Source of the DNA: Vibrio salilacus
GTDB lineage: Bacteria; Pseudomonadota; Gammaproteobacteria; Enterobacterales; Vibrionaceae
Length of the DNA stretch: 64,000 bases
Assembly: GCF_002811245.1 (NCBI RefSeq)
Contig: NZ_NIVQ01000012.1
Coordinates: 30,811 to 94,810, forward strand
Direction of reading: 5' to 3'
The position numbers were made by a program, and so were the translations under genes. Shown here one piece after another: positions 22,380-31,640 of this stretch. The notes under the pieces were generated by a model that worked only from the letters and a program-made list of their open reading frames with translations, was not told where the DNA came from and searched no databases. Within the stretch, counting starts at the first letter, position 1; each line of letters starts with the position of its first letter.

Positions 22380-24053
22380 CTATTCATCAATACCCATCTC
22401 CTTCAACTCAGAGAGGATCTTTTCCGGCCAAAAGGCGAAAAAACGATGATCAAACTCACTACCGTTCTTCTTGTCGATAACCCGAAGTGTTCCCCTACGA
22501 TCTTCATTGGTTTCAAACCACCCTTTATGAATCAAAGGGCTCAATTGACTCTTATACTGACGCCGCAGTCGAAGCTGCTTAACAAATTCTTGTTTGTGGA
22601 TAAGCCACTGGACGTCATCACCATCCTGCCGCCAGTAACCAAACTTTGACGGTCTGCTTGTACAGAGTTCAGGAAGCTTATTTTCCCAATGGCTAATCGC
22701 TTGTTTCAAAGCACTTAACACCTCATACGTTTCTTGATTATGCTGGTGCCCTCTGTGAGATAACCAGCGACTAAAAACGCTATAGACGGAATACAGCGAC
22801 TCTTCTTCAGACCATGGCACTAAGTGGTTTCGTGACGCAACAGACAACGCTACACCAACCAGGACAAAGCGCTTCAATACCCGATGAACCTGGCCGGAAT
22901 AATTGCTTTTAGACCAATGCTGCCTCAGCGTTTCGATTTCACGCTGTAAAACGACTTCCAGATCGGGCTTATCTGAAATAAGCGTCATCCAAGCCGTGAA
23001 CAAAGTGCCAAAGTACTTTTGAGTCTGCTTTTCTAAGTGCTCAGCAAACTGAGATGGTGAGGAAAAGCGGTGTAGATCCGCAAAACAACCGAAACGCTCT
23101 TCGGCAGGAATTTCGATGACTCGAATGAGCTGACCTGCTTTCACTTGATAGCCAGCTGACTCCATCAGCTCTGTCAGGCCAACTTCTCCATTGCTCAATG
23201 TCAACGTCCGCCAATTGGCAATATTCGCCAGGCCGCCTGTTTCGGTGGCTCGCAGCTTTCCACATCCGTTGACGATTTGATAAGCCGCAGAACTGGCTTC
23301 TTCCGCCGAGCACAACCCAAGCTCATCTAACACAAGCAACATGTCATGATGTTCCGATGCAACCGCTTCAATACCGTTTGCCGTCGTTTTCCACGACTTG
23401 ATATATGACTTATCAGCATAAACAGACGCCGCAACAAACGATGTGACAGATTTCCCCGATGAAGACGGCCCCATAATATGGAATGCCGCACTTTCCATTC
23501 CAACAGGCTTGAGAAGCGGTGCGGCCAACGCAACACCAACAGAAAAAATGAGCAATGGGTTGCCGACCAACAAAGAACCGACTTCACTTTGCCATTCCGC
23601 TAAGCTCCCTTTTGCCAAACAGAGCGAATCAGCCATCCCACCAGAAAAATAGTAGGACTCATCTGACCGTCCGAAACTTTTCTCCGGAGTGACGAACACC
23701 TTGTCATGCCAACCTGTTCTTGTGACACAAAAGGCCGTTTCTGCCGCTTTGAGCTCTTCCCGCAAATAGCGCTGGACCATATTCCATGCAGTTTGCTCAG
23801 GCTCCAGCCAAAAACCGGTATCAAACAATTCATCTCTTAACTGATAGTTGGTCCCTCCCATGATCTTTCTGGCAGGCACTATCATTCGAATCGTCTGTCT
23901 GTCCATATTGATGATTTCAATACAAGCACTGAACCCTGACTTCCGATCAGGTGAACGCGTTCTAGCAAGAACCTTGACCGAAGAGCTCAACGAACGCCAA
24001 CCTCGCTCACGGCAGAAATACTGTAGTTGATCATGGTGATGACGAAACTTCAT
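22380..24053 (-). CDS. DUF927-domain P-loop protein (helicase/replication-like)
   Basis: A 557-aa protein with a DUF927 ATPase core: Walker A G195-PSSSGKS-202, Walker B LLVLDELG (D243-E244), and downstream polar residues LSNGEVGL (about 313). DUF927 proteins occur on phage satellites and integrative elements and are thought to be replication helicase-like, but the activity here is not shown. It is 12 bp downstream of the AlpA gene with a strong GGAGGT site 4 nt from its ATG, so the two are co-expressed. Confidence 0.85.
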   Translation of the reverse strand: MKFRHHHDQLQYFCRERGWRSLSSSVKVLARTRSPDRKSGFSACIEIINMDRQTIRMIVPARKIMGGTNYQLRDELFDTGFWLEPEQTAWNMVQRYLREELKAAETAFCVTRTGWHDKVFVTPEKSFGRSDESYYFSGGMADSLCLAKGSLAEWQSEVGSLLVGNPLLIFSVGVALAAPLLKPVGMESAAFHIMGPSSSGKSVTSFVAASVYADKSYIKSWKTTANGIEAVASEHHDMLLVLDELGLCSAEEASSAAYQIVNGCGKLRATETGGLANIANWRTLTLSNGEVGLTELMESAGYQVKAGQLIRVIEIPAEERFGCFADLHRFSSPSQFAEHLEKQTQKYFGTLFTAWMTLISDKPDLEVVLQREIETLRQHWSKSNYSGQVHRVLKRFVLVGVALSVASRNHLVPWSEEESLYSVYSVFSRWLSHRGHQHNQETYEVLSALKQAISHWENKLPELCTSRPSKFGYWRQDGDDVQWLIHKQEFVKQLRLRRQYKSQLSPLIHKGWFETNEDRRGTLRVIDKKNGSEFDHRFFAFWPEKILSELKEMGIDE

Positions 24054-24065
24054 ATGACCTCCCTA

Positions 24066-24257
24066 TCACAGGCTCAAAAGCCACTTCTGCACATCTTCAA
24101 CTCGAAACCTCACAGCTCGAGAGCCAGGCGATAAATTCACTGGAGAAGGAAAAGAACCGCTTTTTACATAGCGGCGAATCGTCGCTTGAGATAGTTGCGT
24201 TAGTTTGCAAACTTCTTGATAGCTTAATAGCTGATTTGATTGTTTTTGTGCGGTCAT
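24066..24257 (-). CDS. AlpA-family transcriptional regulator
   Basis: A 63-aa MerR-like winged-helix protein (LLSYQEVCKLTQLSQATIRRYVKSGSFPSPVNL ... VRFRVEDVQKWL), typical of AlpA. AlpA proteins activate excision genes or act as directionality factors on P4-like and mobilizable elements. It is cotranscribed with the DUF927 gene. A GCCCATTTTGGGC palindrome lies 76 bp upstream and a CTTTCACATGTGAAAG palindrome 230 bp upstream, either of which could control this operon. Confidence 0.88.
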   Translation of the reverse strand: MTAQKQSNQLLSYQEVCKLTQLSQATIRRYVKSGSFPSPVNLSPGSRAVRFRVEDVQKWLLSL

Positions 24258-24332
24258 AACTACTCCTGATAGCTAATGAATAATCAAGAAGTAGTTTGCA
24301 GGGTGAGCAACGCAAAGGCGCGCGGTGCTCAG

Positions 24333-24345
24333 GCCCATTTTGGGC
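24333..24345. promoter_or_regulatory. palindrome upstream of the AlpA-DUF927 operon
   Basis: GCCCATTTTGGGC is palindromic apart from its middle; on the minus strand it reads CTGCCCAAAATGGGC. It has the C-rich / A-run / GGGC look I remember for AcaCD activator sites on IncC-mobilized islands; the exact consensus needs checking. Confidence 0.45.
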
Positions 24346-24485
24346 AGTTTGGAATGAAAGAAGGCCTGTAAAATAGGATATTTAGGATTACAGAAGCAGA
24401 TAATGGTGCGGTGATTAAATTCAGCAAAAAACGTACTCTTCATGATCTGAAGATTCATAACCCCACTAAAACAATTTACCGCGCA

Positions 24486-24501
24486 CTTTCACATGTGAAA
24501 G
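24486..24501. promoter_or_regulatory. 16-bp perfect palindrome CTTTCACATGTGAAAG
   Basis: The identical 16 bp lies at the centre of a longer palindrome at 35076-35101 on the same island. Probable operator shared by the AlpA side and the MobI side. Confidence 0.7.
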
Positions 24502-24676
24502 AGGCATCATCATAGTCTTAGGAAAGTAGAAAACTGGAATATTAACCGTCCTTATGATTCTCACTCCGTTTCATCTGATATGTGGCATACCAGTATACAC
24601 ACCCAACAGCAACCACTGTCAAAACTGGTATCAATGCTAGTCATACTGTTATCCCCAAAACACATTGCAACCGACA

Positions 24677-25155
24677 TCAATACAAGAGTTTTCCATCATT
24701 GGAAGGCCACTTGTAGGGTTTATATCTCCATACCAATGGTGTTGAACTCGAATCAGAGATGAAATCTGGAGTATCTGGTATCAATTCCACACCCGCCGCA
24801 CCAGCCTGTCCAGCTTGGTATATTACTGAACTTGATATGCCAGATGGCGAACCATCTACCATTGAAATGTGCCTATGCCCTGCGAACCTTCTCCCCCTTC
24901 TTGGCCTACCATAACGTCGATGGAGTTTGTTCAACCAAACCAAAATGATGCGGTAAGCAAAATAATCAAAAATGAAACTGGAGCAGGTAAAGCAAACATG
25001 AGCACTACAAAAAGAACCAACTTCACCATCACTTTTATCGACCATAGCCAATCACGGCATACTGTTGCCTTCGCCTCTTTTTCTGCGAACGCATGAGGTT
25101 CAATGCCAGCACAGCCTGGATGGCTAACCGCAGCTTCAGCTGAGTCAGTTTTCAT
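24677..25155 (-). pseudogene. possible frameshifted small membrane protein
   Basis: Two overlapping minus-strand frames look coding in sequence. One (start 25155, stop 24931, 74 aa) has an acidic N-terminus and a strong hydrophobic segment (about residues 42-73). The other (open to 24677) continues with a basic patch GRPRRGRR and a soluble tail. Joined near 24940 they would give a protein of about 140-160 aa. No family recognised and no good ribosome-binding site. It could equally be chance. Confidence 0.25.
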
Positions 25156-25426
25156 TTTTATCGGCTTACCTGTTCCCCTACCTCGTTACACCATATTAAC
25201 CAGTCTGGCAAGAAACACCGGATATGCGACAACTAATTGAAATATTTGAACTATGTACAAACAGAATAATCCCAAACCCAATACAAGCCATCTGAAAAGT
25301 GTACCGGTTCATAGACCACCTAGAAAAGCGGTATACTTGCCGCCCTAGCAAAAACGGCCTCAATGCCTTGATCGCAGACATAACAAGGGATGACTGCCAT
25401 TTTTCTCAAAACCTTAAGCCGCAATG

Positions 25427-25458
25427 AACTGTACCGTTTAGACCAAATCGGTACAGTT
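25427..25458. repeat. inverted repeat AACTGTACCG-N12-CGGTACAGTT
   Basis: Perfect 10-bp arms separated by 12 bp, 105 bp downstream of the restriction operon. A partial direct copy (GTGTACCGGTTCATAGACCA) lies at about 25298. There is no T-tract, so an operator is more likely than a terminator; the partner is unknown. Confidence 0.55.
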
Positions 25459-25562
25459 AAATCACGTTAGGGGGCTTATCATTGCCAATCAAAATGAATT
25501 ATGGTTCTGCTGCCACGTCGTGATCAGTTATACATTCGGAGTGGCTAGAGCATCAGTATTAA

Positions 25563-26309
25563 CTAAATAAGTGCCATTTCTAGTTTATGCTTTCGCTTCA
25601 CCCAATCTGGTAGAGAGCGTTCGAGTAAGCGATAAAACTCTGGACCGTGGTTGTGGTGCTCTAGGTGACACAGTTCATGAATGATCACGTACTCAATACA
25701 CTCTTTCGGTGCCTTAATTAACTCGCGGTTTAAGGTAAGCGTTCCGTTTTTTGATAGACTGCCCCAGCGTTTTTTGAGTTGCATTATTTTAATGGTTGGC
25801 TTGTTGTCATCTGAATGTTTGAACTTCTCCCAACAATCCGAAAACACCTTATTTAAATGAAAATCGGCCTTTTCTCGATACCAATCACTCAGTAGCGACT
25901 CCACATGGTCTGGTTTACCATTGGCAGACGTTACCCAAAAAAAGCCCGCTTTCAGCGCTACACCGTTGTCAGTGCCTACTGCAATTTTTAGCCGATACTT
26001 CTTACCAAGATACAAATGGCTTTCACCACTGACGTATTTGCGAGAAGGAGTTCTTGGATCAAACTGGTCAAAGTAGCGAATTTGACGTTTGATCCACCGA
26101 GCTCGCTTTTTCACCTTGGCTTCAATGGCCTCACGGTCGGTGCCTTCAGGAGCTTTCACAAAAACTGATTTGTCAGGGTGAACTGATATTTCCAGCGATT
26201 TGCGTTTAGAAAAAGCCAGCTGGAAGGGGATTTCTCCCCCTCCGTATACAACCGCTAGCCTTTCAGCACTTGCCGCTGGTGCCTCGGTTTGCTTGATGGT
26301 TGACGACAT
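25563..26309 (-). CDS. YgjP-like (DUF45/M48-type) metallopeptidase-fold protein
   Basis: A 248-aa protein. The C-terminal half carries the zinc motif H211-E-L-C-H215 followed by a histidine-rich stretch (LEHHNHGPEFYRLLE), characteristic of the YgjP/DUF45 family. The N-terminal half has repeated beta-hairpins (KSLEISVHPDKSVFVKAPEG). It starts at 26309 in a TGATG junction with the hsdR stop, making it the last gene of the type I restriction operon. Such proteins commonly sit beside hsd genes; the biochemical role is not settled. Confidence 0.87.
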   Translation of the reverse strand: MSSTIKQTEAPAASAERLAVVYGGGEIPFQLAFSKRKSLEISVHPDKSVFVKAPEGTDREAIEAKVKKRARWIKRQIRYFDQFDPRTPSRKYVSGESHLYLGKKYRLKIAVGTDNGVALKAGFFWVTSANGKPDHVESLLSDWYREKADFHLNKVFSDCWEKFKHSDDNKPTIKIMQLKKRWGSLSKNGTLTLNRELIKAPKECIEYVIIHELCHLEHHNHGPEFYRLLERSLPDWVKRKHKLEMALI

Positions 26310-29300
26310 CAAGAATGCCTCCGGTGCTTCGCAACCTGCATGGTTTTCTCAATGATTTCGTCCATTTGTTCTAAGCTCAGCGTCACGCCGTACTGCTCTT
26401 TGACTTCATCATAAAGAAAATCGTCAATATCATTCATCGCCGTTTTTTGAACGTCGGCATCGTCCCAAAAATCGACCTTCCAATGATCATCAATGATCTT
26501 TTGTATCGCTAACGATGTTTGTGCCGCAATGGCATCAAGCTGAGCATCATCTAACTCGTTGAGTGTTGCCACTTGCTGAAACTGCGGCTTAATCAAACCA
26601 AAGTAGGCACACGCTTCGTCGTTCTCACGAATGCAATCAGGCATATCATCATGCTGCTTCGTGGCCACTTTGTTACGAATATCAATCACTCGGTTGAGAT
26701 ATTCTAAGTCTGAGATGCGCTTGGCCTTAAAGTCATCAATGGCGGCTTGGATCAGCTTCGAGAACTTCTCATAAAACGCAGGGTCTTCATCCATATTCTC
26801 CGAAATGCTGCGCTTCGTGGCGTGGGCGATGGTGTCCGCTTTTGATGCCGTGGTTTTGGTTTGATAAACCCCTTGCTCTTCTTTCACGGCGGTAAACATT
26901 TTTTCATCAAAAATATTCACGGGCTCGTTAAGCTGAGTCACCTCATTAGCCTGAATATGGGTATCCAGCAGCTTTTTAATTTTCGGCTCGTAGTCGCGAT
27001 AATCAATCGCCTCGGCATAACGCAACTTAACCGCCGCCTTTAAGTTCTGAAAACGCTTTAAATCGTTTTTATAGGTTTGTAGCTTCTTCTCATCAGAGCT
27101 CATGATGAACTGCTCAGACGATAAAGCGATGGCTAAAGATTTACTGTATGCCGATAAACATTCGTAAAACTCTTCACGCAACTCGTCATCGGCCAACAAC
27201 ACTTCATAGGCTTCTTCGTCTTTTGAGTTTTTAACGCCTTTAAACAAATCCCATAGGTCAGAGTAACGCTGTGGCAGTTTAAACACTTCTTCGTTAATGG
27301 AGGTGAGCGTGCCTGCTAAGTCATCTTCATCAAACCCTTCAAAGGCTTCGTACATGGTTAGGGCTTTATCCAACTCGCCCAGTACGCTGGCATAGTCGAT
27401 GATATAGCCAAACTCTTTACCTTCGTACAGGCGGTTAACCCGAGCGATAGCCTGTAATAGCGTGTGCTCTCGCAGGGTTCGGCATAGATACAGCACGGTG
27501 TTACGCGGTGCATCAAAACCAGTTAATAGCTTATCCACCACAATGAGTATTTCAGGGTCATCACCGTATTTAAACTGATTGATGATTTGCTTGGTGTACT
27601 CTTCTTCAGAGCCAAAGCGCTTCATCATTTTATCCCAGAATTTACCTACCTCATCGGTTGGTCCTTCGTCCACTTCGTCGTGGCCTTCTCGGGTATCAGG
27701 GCCAGAAATCACCACCTCTGTGGTGACGATGCCAATATCCTGTAGAAACTCTTGGTACTTTAATGCGGCCTGTTTACCTGGGGCAACCAGCTGAGCCTTA
27801 AAGCCGGTGCCTTGCCAGTTCGCACGAAAATGCTCGCTGATATCAAAGGCGCGCATATATATCACCTGATCAGCTTTGTTTAGCATTTCAGCGCGGGCGT
27901 ATTTCTTTTTAAGGTCGGCCTTTTGCTCTTTGCTTAAATCGGCGGTGTGGCGTTCAAACCAGAGGTCGATAGCCGACTGATTCTGCTCCATCTCAATGTG
28001 TCGGCCTTCGTACAGCAATGGCAATACTGCTTCATCGGCAACCGCTTGTTTAATGGTATAGTGCGGCTCAATCAGGCCACCAAACTTGGCAAAGTTATTC
28101 TTTTCTTTTTTCAGTAGTGGCGTACCGGTAAAGCCAAGAAAACAGGCATTAGGTAGCATTTGGCGCATTCGGGCGGCCAATGAGCCAAAGTTAGTGCGGT
28201 GACTTTCATCGACCAATACAAAAATATCGTGCGACTCATCCACAAACTTCTCGGCCACCCAGCCTTTGTCAAATTTGTGGATCAGTGTGGTGATCAGGCC
28301 CACTTTGTTTTTCAGGTGCTTAACTAAGTTTCGGCCAGACGTGGCACGTTCGCGGCTTAAACCACAGGCCGCAAAGGTATTACCCAGTTGTTTATCAAGA
28401 TCATCCCGGTCGGTAACCAAAATGATTCTTGGATTGATAAGCTGCGGCTCTAGCGCCATAGCGCGGGTGAGCATCACCATAGTCAGCGACTTACCTGAGC
28501 CTTGGGTATGCCAAATAACACCACCTTGGCGGTTTTCTTTTGCACCATTGCCTTTATTGGTCAAACGTTTAATTCGGGCGATCGTCGCTTTAATCACAAA
28601 GTATTGTTGATAGCGGGCTACTTTCTTAATGCCACCATCAAACAGGGTAAAGCGATACACCAAATCTAATAAACGCTCTGGGCGGCACAGGCTATAAATG
28701 GCATTGTCTTGTTCCGTCACCAAGCGTTTACCTTCCGCCTCTAGCGCATCAAAAAATGGCCGTGCGGCAGCAAACTCGCCACTGAATAGCTGTGCTTTAG
28801 TGTCTTCGTCTAAAACGGTATTTACGCCTTTATCGACATCGGCAGGTTTATCTTCCTGCTCTTTCCACACGCCCCAAAACTTCTTAGGTGTGCCAGCTGT
28901 GGCGTATTGGGCGGCGTTTTTATTCACTGCCAGCACTTGCTGCACATAAGTAAACAGGCGCGGAATATAGTCATCACCCTGGTTACGAATATTTTGTGAT
29001 ACGGCTTGCTCTACATCCACTTTTGGTGATTTACATTCAATCACGCTAAAGGGAATACCATTGACAAACAGGACGATATCGGGGCGCACGGTATCGGTGC
29101 TACGTGCGCGCTCAACCGAGAACTCCGCCACCACATGAAAGCTATTGTTGCTTGGGTTTTTCCAATCAATGTAATTGAGGGTAAAGCTTTTTGAGTCCCC
29201 CTCAATGGTTTGCTCCATGGCTGAGCCTAAGGTGATTAAATCGTAAATCGACTCATTGGTTTTTTGCAGGCCATCAAACTTAATATTTTTGAGCTTTTGG

Positions 29301-29572
29301 ATCGCGGTTTGAATGTTCTCTTCGCTAAACAGATACTCGCCACCTTTATAGTTAATGCGATTAATCTTTTTTAGCTGCTGACGTAGCACTCCTTCCAAAA
29401 TCACATTGGCACTGCGCCCACCCCTTTCAGCCAGTGCTTGCTCAGGGGTAAGGTACTGATAACCCAAATTGATTAACTGTTGCAGGGCAGGAATTTGCGA
29501 CAAGTACTTTTCGTTAAACTCAAAGCCCGAAGGCTCCGAGTTTGTATCGTAATTTACTGGAGGTGTGCTCAT
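26309..29572 (-). CDS. hsdR: type I restriction endonuclease subunit R
   Basis: A 1087-aa motor-nuclease subunit that translocates and cuts unmodified DNA. The N-terminal nuclease motif is D165 ... E179-C-K181 (SVIECKSPK). SF2 helicase motifs are Walker A TQGSGKSLT (356-364), DESH (455-458), FTGTP (481-485), and motif VI QAIARVNRLYEGK. It is full length with no frameshift. It overlaps hsdS by 4 bp upstream and touches the YgjP-like gene downstream, so it is part of a tightly coupled operon. Confidence 0.95.
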   Translation of the reverse strand: MSTPPVNYDTNSEPSGFEFNEKYLSQIPALQQLINLGYQYLTPEQALAERGGRSANVILEGVLRQQLKKINRINYKGGEYLFSEENIQTAIQKLKNIKFDGLQKTNESIYDLITLGSAMEQTIEGDSKSFTLNYIDWKNPSNNSFHVVAEFSVERARSTDTVRPDIVLFVNGIPFSVIECKSPKVDVEQAVSQNIRNQGDDYIPRLFTYVQQVLAVNKNAAQYATAGTPKKFWGVWKEQEDKPADVDKGVNTVLDEDTKAQLFSGEFAAARPFFDALEAEGKRLVTEQDNAIYSLCRPERLLDLVYRFTLFDGGIKKVARYQQYFVIKATIARIKRLTNKGNGAKENRQGGVIWHTQGSGKSLTMVMLTRAMALEPQLINPRIILVTDRDDLDKQLGNTFAACGLSRERATSGRNLVKHLKNKVGLITTLIHKFDKGWVAEKFVDESHDIFVLVDESHRTNFGSLAARMRQMLPNACFLGFTGTPLLKKEKNNFAKFGGLIEPHYTIKQAVADEAVLPLLYEGRHIEMEQNQSAIDLWFERHTADLSKEQKADLKKKYARAEMLNKADQVIYMRAFDISEHFRANWQGTGFKAQLVAPGKQAALKYQEFLQDIGIVTTEVVISGPDTREGHDEVDEGPTDEVGKFWDKMMKRFGSEEEYTKQIINQFKYGDDPEILIVVDKLLTGFDAPRNTVLYLCRTLREHTLLQAIARVNRLYEGKEFGYIIDYASVLGELDKALTMYEAFEGFDEDDLAGTLTSINEEVFKLPQRYSDLWDLFKGVKNSKDEEAYEVLLADDELREEFYECLSAYSKSLAIALSSEQFIMSSDEKKLQTYKNDLKRFQNLKAAVKLRYAEAIDYRDYEPKIKKLLDTHIQANEVTQLNEPVNIFDEKMFTAVKEEQGVYQTKTTASKADTIAHATKRSISENMDEDPAFYEKFSKLIQAAIDDFKAKRISDLEYLNRVIDIRNKVATKQHDDMPDCIRENDEACAYFGLIKPQFQQVATLNELDDAQLDAIAAQTSLAIQKIIDDHWKVDFWDDADVQKTAMNDIDDFLYDEVKEQYGVTLSLEQMDEIIEKTMQVAKHRRHS

Positions 29573-30801
29573 GCGACGTTCTCCTTTGTACGATCCTGAA
29601 GTTCACCCTCAGCACCAACCTGCGCACTGGTCACTTGCCACTCACCTGTAAGCAGTTTTTGCATCAGACCGCGTTTTTGACTGCGGTATTGCTCTAAGGT
29701 CTTCTTGAGAAGTCTGATTTCCTTATCAGCTAAATTTAAACTGTCAGAAATACGCTTCTGATCTTCCAATGTTGGAAGATCAACGCTGATTTTAAATAGC
29801 TCTTTTGGGTGTAATCGCTTAGAGCCCGAGCCTGCTGAAAAATTTTCTAACCATGAATAAAATGATGGACGAGAAAGATACCAGTACAGCCATTTAGAAT
29901 TAACATTATCAGCTATATCGAATGCTGGAATATCCTGCGATGAGCTATAGCCATCTAGATGCGAAGGAACGATTCCTATAGAGCCTCTAAATACATTTTG
30001 CTTGCCATAGATAAGCTGGCCTGATTTACGATGAAAATATTTCGTTGCGTCAGTCGATTCCGTGCCACGATAATCTCTTACACTTACGCCTTTCAAATGT
30101 AATCTGACAGTAAGCCTTCTCTCTGGATCTTGTGTAGTGTCTGGAATTCTGCTTTCAGTTAGAAAATCTCCAAACTTTAGCGTCTGGTTCGTCCGAGAGC
30201 TGCTGATTAAGTGGGATCTTAACCACTCAAACTGCTTTTCCTTGGCCGCAATTAACGCCTCTGTTTTTTCGATGGCGTCGTCCCAAAGATCGAGCATTTC
30301 TGCGATTTTATTTTGCTCTTGTATAGGTGGGATTTGTATCGGAATCCACAAAAATTCTTTTTTTGTTATGTTTTTGATGTTGGTTCCCGTTGCAAACCCA
30401 AGTATTTGTGACCTAATTTTTGGCGATGCCAAACAATAGGATAGCCACTTCATGTTTGTTCCAACATTTGGATTGGGAACAGTCTGCCATAGTTTGTCTG
30501 AAAGAAACCTCATAGGGTAATTTTCATATACGTATGTGCTTGCACCCACGTGAGCAGAAGTGCCACTGGCACGACTGATAATAATTTGCCCCGCACGTGG
30601 AGTGCATTTTGCTCGGTCAAGCTCCTTTCCCGATATTGGTTTACTTGCCTTGGGATTAAAGTGACCATACGTCACGGAGCTTACTTTTAATACGGCATAT
30701 TCATTATCACTAGGCTCACGGTCCTCGCCATTTACACTTACTCCAGACTCAAATGAACTGATCAAGTCACCAATGCGGCCATTTTTCCATTCTTTACTCA
30801 T
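29569..30801 (-). CDS. hsdS: type I restriction specificity subunit S
   Basis: A 410-aa DNA-recognition subunit with two target-recognition domains (about 1-150 and 210-350), each followed by a conserved helical spacer (PIQEQNKIAEMLDLWDDAIEKTEALI and LEDQKRISDSLNLADKEIRLLKKTL). The TRDs set the bipartite recognition sequence, which cannot be predicted here. It starts inside a 4-bp overlap with dinD and ends in a 4-bp overlap with hsdR. Confidence 0.94.
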   Translation of the reverse strand: MSKEWKNGRIGDLISSFESGVSVNGEDREPSDNEYAVLKVSSVTYGHFNPKASKPISGKELDRAKCTPRAGQIIISRASGTSAHVGASTYVYENYPMRFLSDKLWQTVPNPNVGTNMKWLSYCLASPKIRSQILGFATGTNIKNITKKEFLWIPIQIPPIQEQNKIAEMLDLWDDAIEKTEALIAAKEKQFEWLRSHLISSSRTNQTLKFGDFLTESRIPDTTQDPERRLTVRLHLKGVSVRDYRGTESTDATKYFHRKSGQLIYGKQNVFRGSIGIVPSHLDGYSSSQDIPAFDIADNVNSKWLYWYLSRPSFYSWLENFSAGSGSKRLHPKELFKISVDLPTLEDQKRISDSLNLADKEIRLLKKTLEQYRSQKRGLMQKLLTGEWQVTSAQVGAEGELQDRTKENVA

Positions 30802-31640
30802 TGATCACCCTCCAACTTCTTCTGCGCACGCGCTAGCTGAGGAATACCTTTTTCCGGCGTAGGCAAATCCTCTGGCATGGTGCCGCCCAGCTCCTCAATG
30901 GTGGCTCGTACCTTTGCACCTACCTCAAAATGAGTTTGGTTGGCATGGGCTTTATTGCTGACCTGATCACGCTTTAGCTTCTCTTCTGTTTGCGTGGCGC
31001 GGAACAGGTTAGCGGCAAGCTCGGTACTGCCCATGTGGTCGAGGATTTTTTGGCTCTTTTTTAAGCCTTTGTGCTGGTGAATGGCTTTGTTGTCTAACCC
31101 GCCATACAAGCCTTTGTAGCCATGGTTTTGGAAAATGGCGTAGTCCAAACCCGATTCAACTCCTGCATCACGGGCTGCCGCAGCCAGTTGCTTGTTATGA
31201 TCGGCCAATTCATTGCGCAGCATTAGGCGTTTTTGGTCTTCATTTAACTGCTGAAAGCCAGTGTCATCTTGTAGCTCTTGGCGACGAGTCTGAATGGCAA
31301 AATAGGTCTGCCCATTGGCGATCACCGGCTTGCTGGCATCACCGTTTTGCACAATGAGGTAACAGGCGTAACGGGAAAGCTGATAATCACGGGTAGTTCG
31401 CTTAGCCCCCGAGCCAATATCAACCATTTTTCCCACCTGGGAAAAATGGTCTTCACTCGACTGGCCAGAGCCCTCACAAGCTGTGATCGCTTTTTTGATA
31501 ACACGCTCAAACTTGTCCCAAGTACTGTAGTCAAGAACAGTCTGTAACTCTCTGGCATACCAGAACTCGTTGCCTTCAGATTCATGCTTTAAGCTTTCAA
31601 AGCTGGTGTGTTCTGGTTGGGTAAGCTGCTTATCACTCAT
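30798..31640 (-). CDS. dinD: DinD-like DNA-damage-inducible protein
   Basis: A 280-aa protein matching E. coli DinD along its length (YFAIQTRRQEL, NHGYKGLYGGLDNKAIHQHKGLKK, QKILDHMGSTELAANLFRATQTEEKL). DinD inhibits RecA filament activity in vitro; in islands it is often placed inside type I restriction operons, where it may temper damage responses to self-cleavage (inference). It begins ATGA-overlapping the 38-codon ORF, with a GGAGG site. A 28-nt perfect palindrome (31423-31450) lies inside the gene at the HFSQVGKMV segment. Confidence 0.93.
   Translation of the reverse strand: MSDKQLTQPEHTSFESLKHESEGNEFWYARELQTVLDYSTWDKFERVIKKAITACEGSGQSSEDHFSQVGKMVDIGSGAKRTTRDYQLSRYACYLIVQNGDASKPVIANGQTYFAIQTRRQELQDDTGFQQLNEDQKRLMLRNELADHNKQLAAAARDAGVESGLDYAIFQNHGYKGLYGGLDNKAIHQHKGLKKSQKILDHMGSTELAANLFRATQTEEKLKRDQVSNKAHANQTHFEVGAKVRATIEELGGTMPEDLPTPEKGIPQLARAQKKLEGDQ
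31423..31450. repeat. in-frame 28-nt palindrome, copy 1 (in dinD)
   Basis: 12-bp perfect arms ACCATTTTTCCC / GGGAAAAATGGT with a 4-nt loop; in mRNA (minus strand) a stable hairpin encoding HFSQVGKMV. Two related copies lie in the next ORF upstream. Confidence 0.85.

Larger units (their letters stand above)
24258..25562. other. 1.3-kb intergenic region without a clear gene
   Basis: AT-rich sequence between the AlpA gene and the end of the restriction operon. It holds two palindromes (24333-24345, 24486-24501), the repeated CTGGTATCAAT (24625-24635 and 24775-24785), an inverted repeat at 25427-25458, and a possible frameshifted small gene (24677-25155). The other ORFs here look like chance. 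Confidence 0.6.

Noticed and set aside
24486..24501. CTTTCACATGTGAAAG as a ParB parS site
   Set aside because: parS is built on CACGTG; here the centre is CACATGTG, two bases longer, so the half-sites are out of register.
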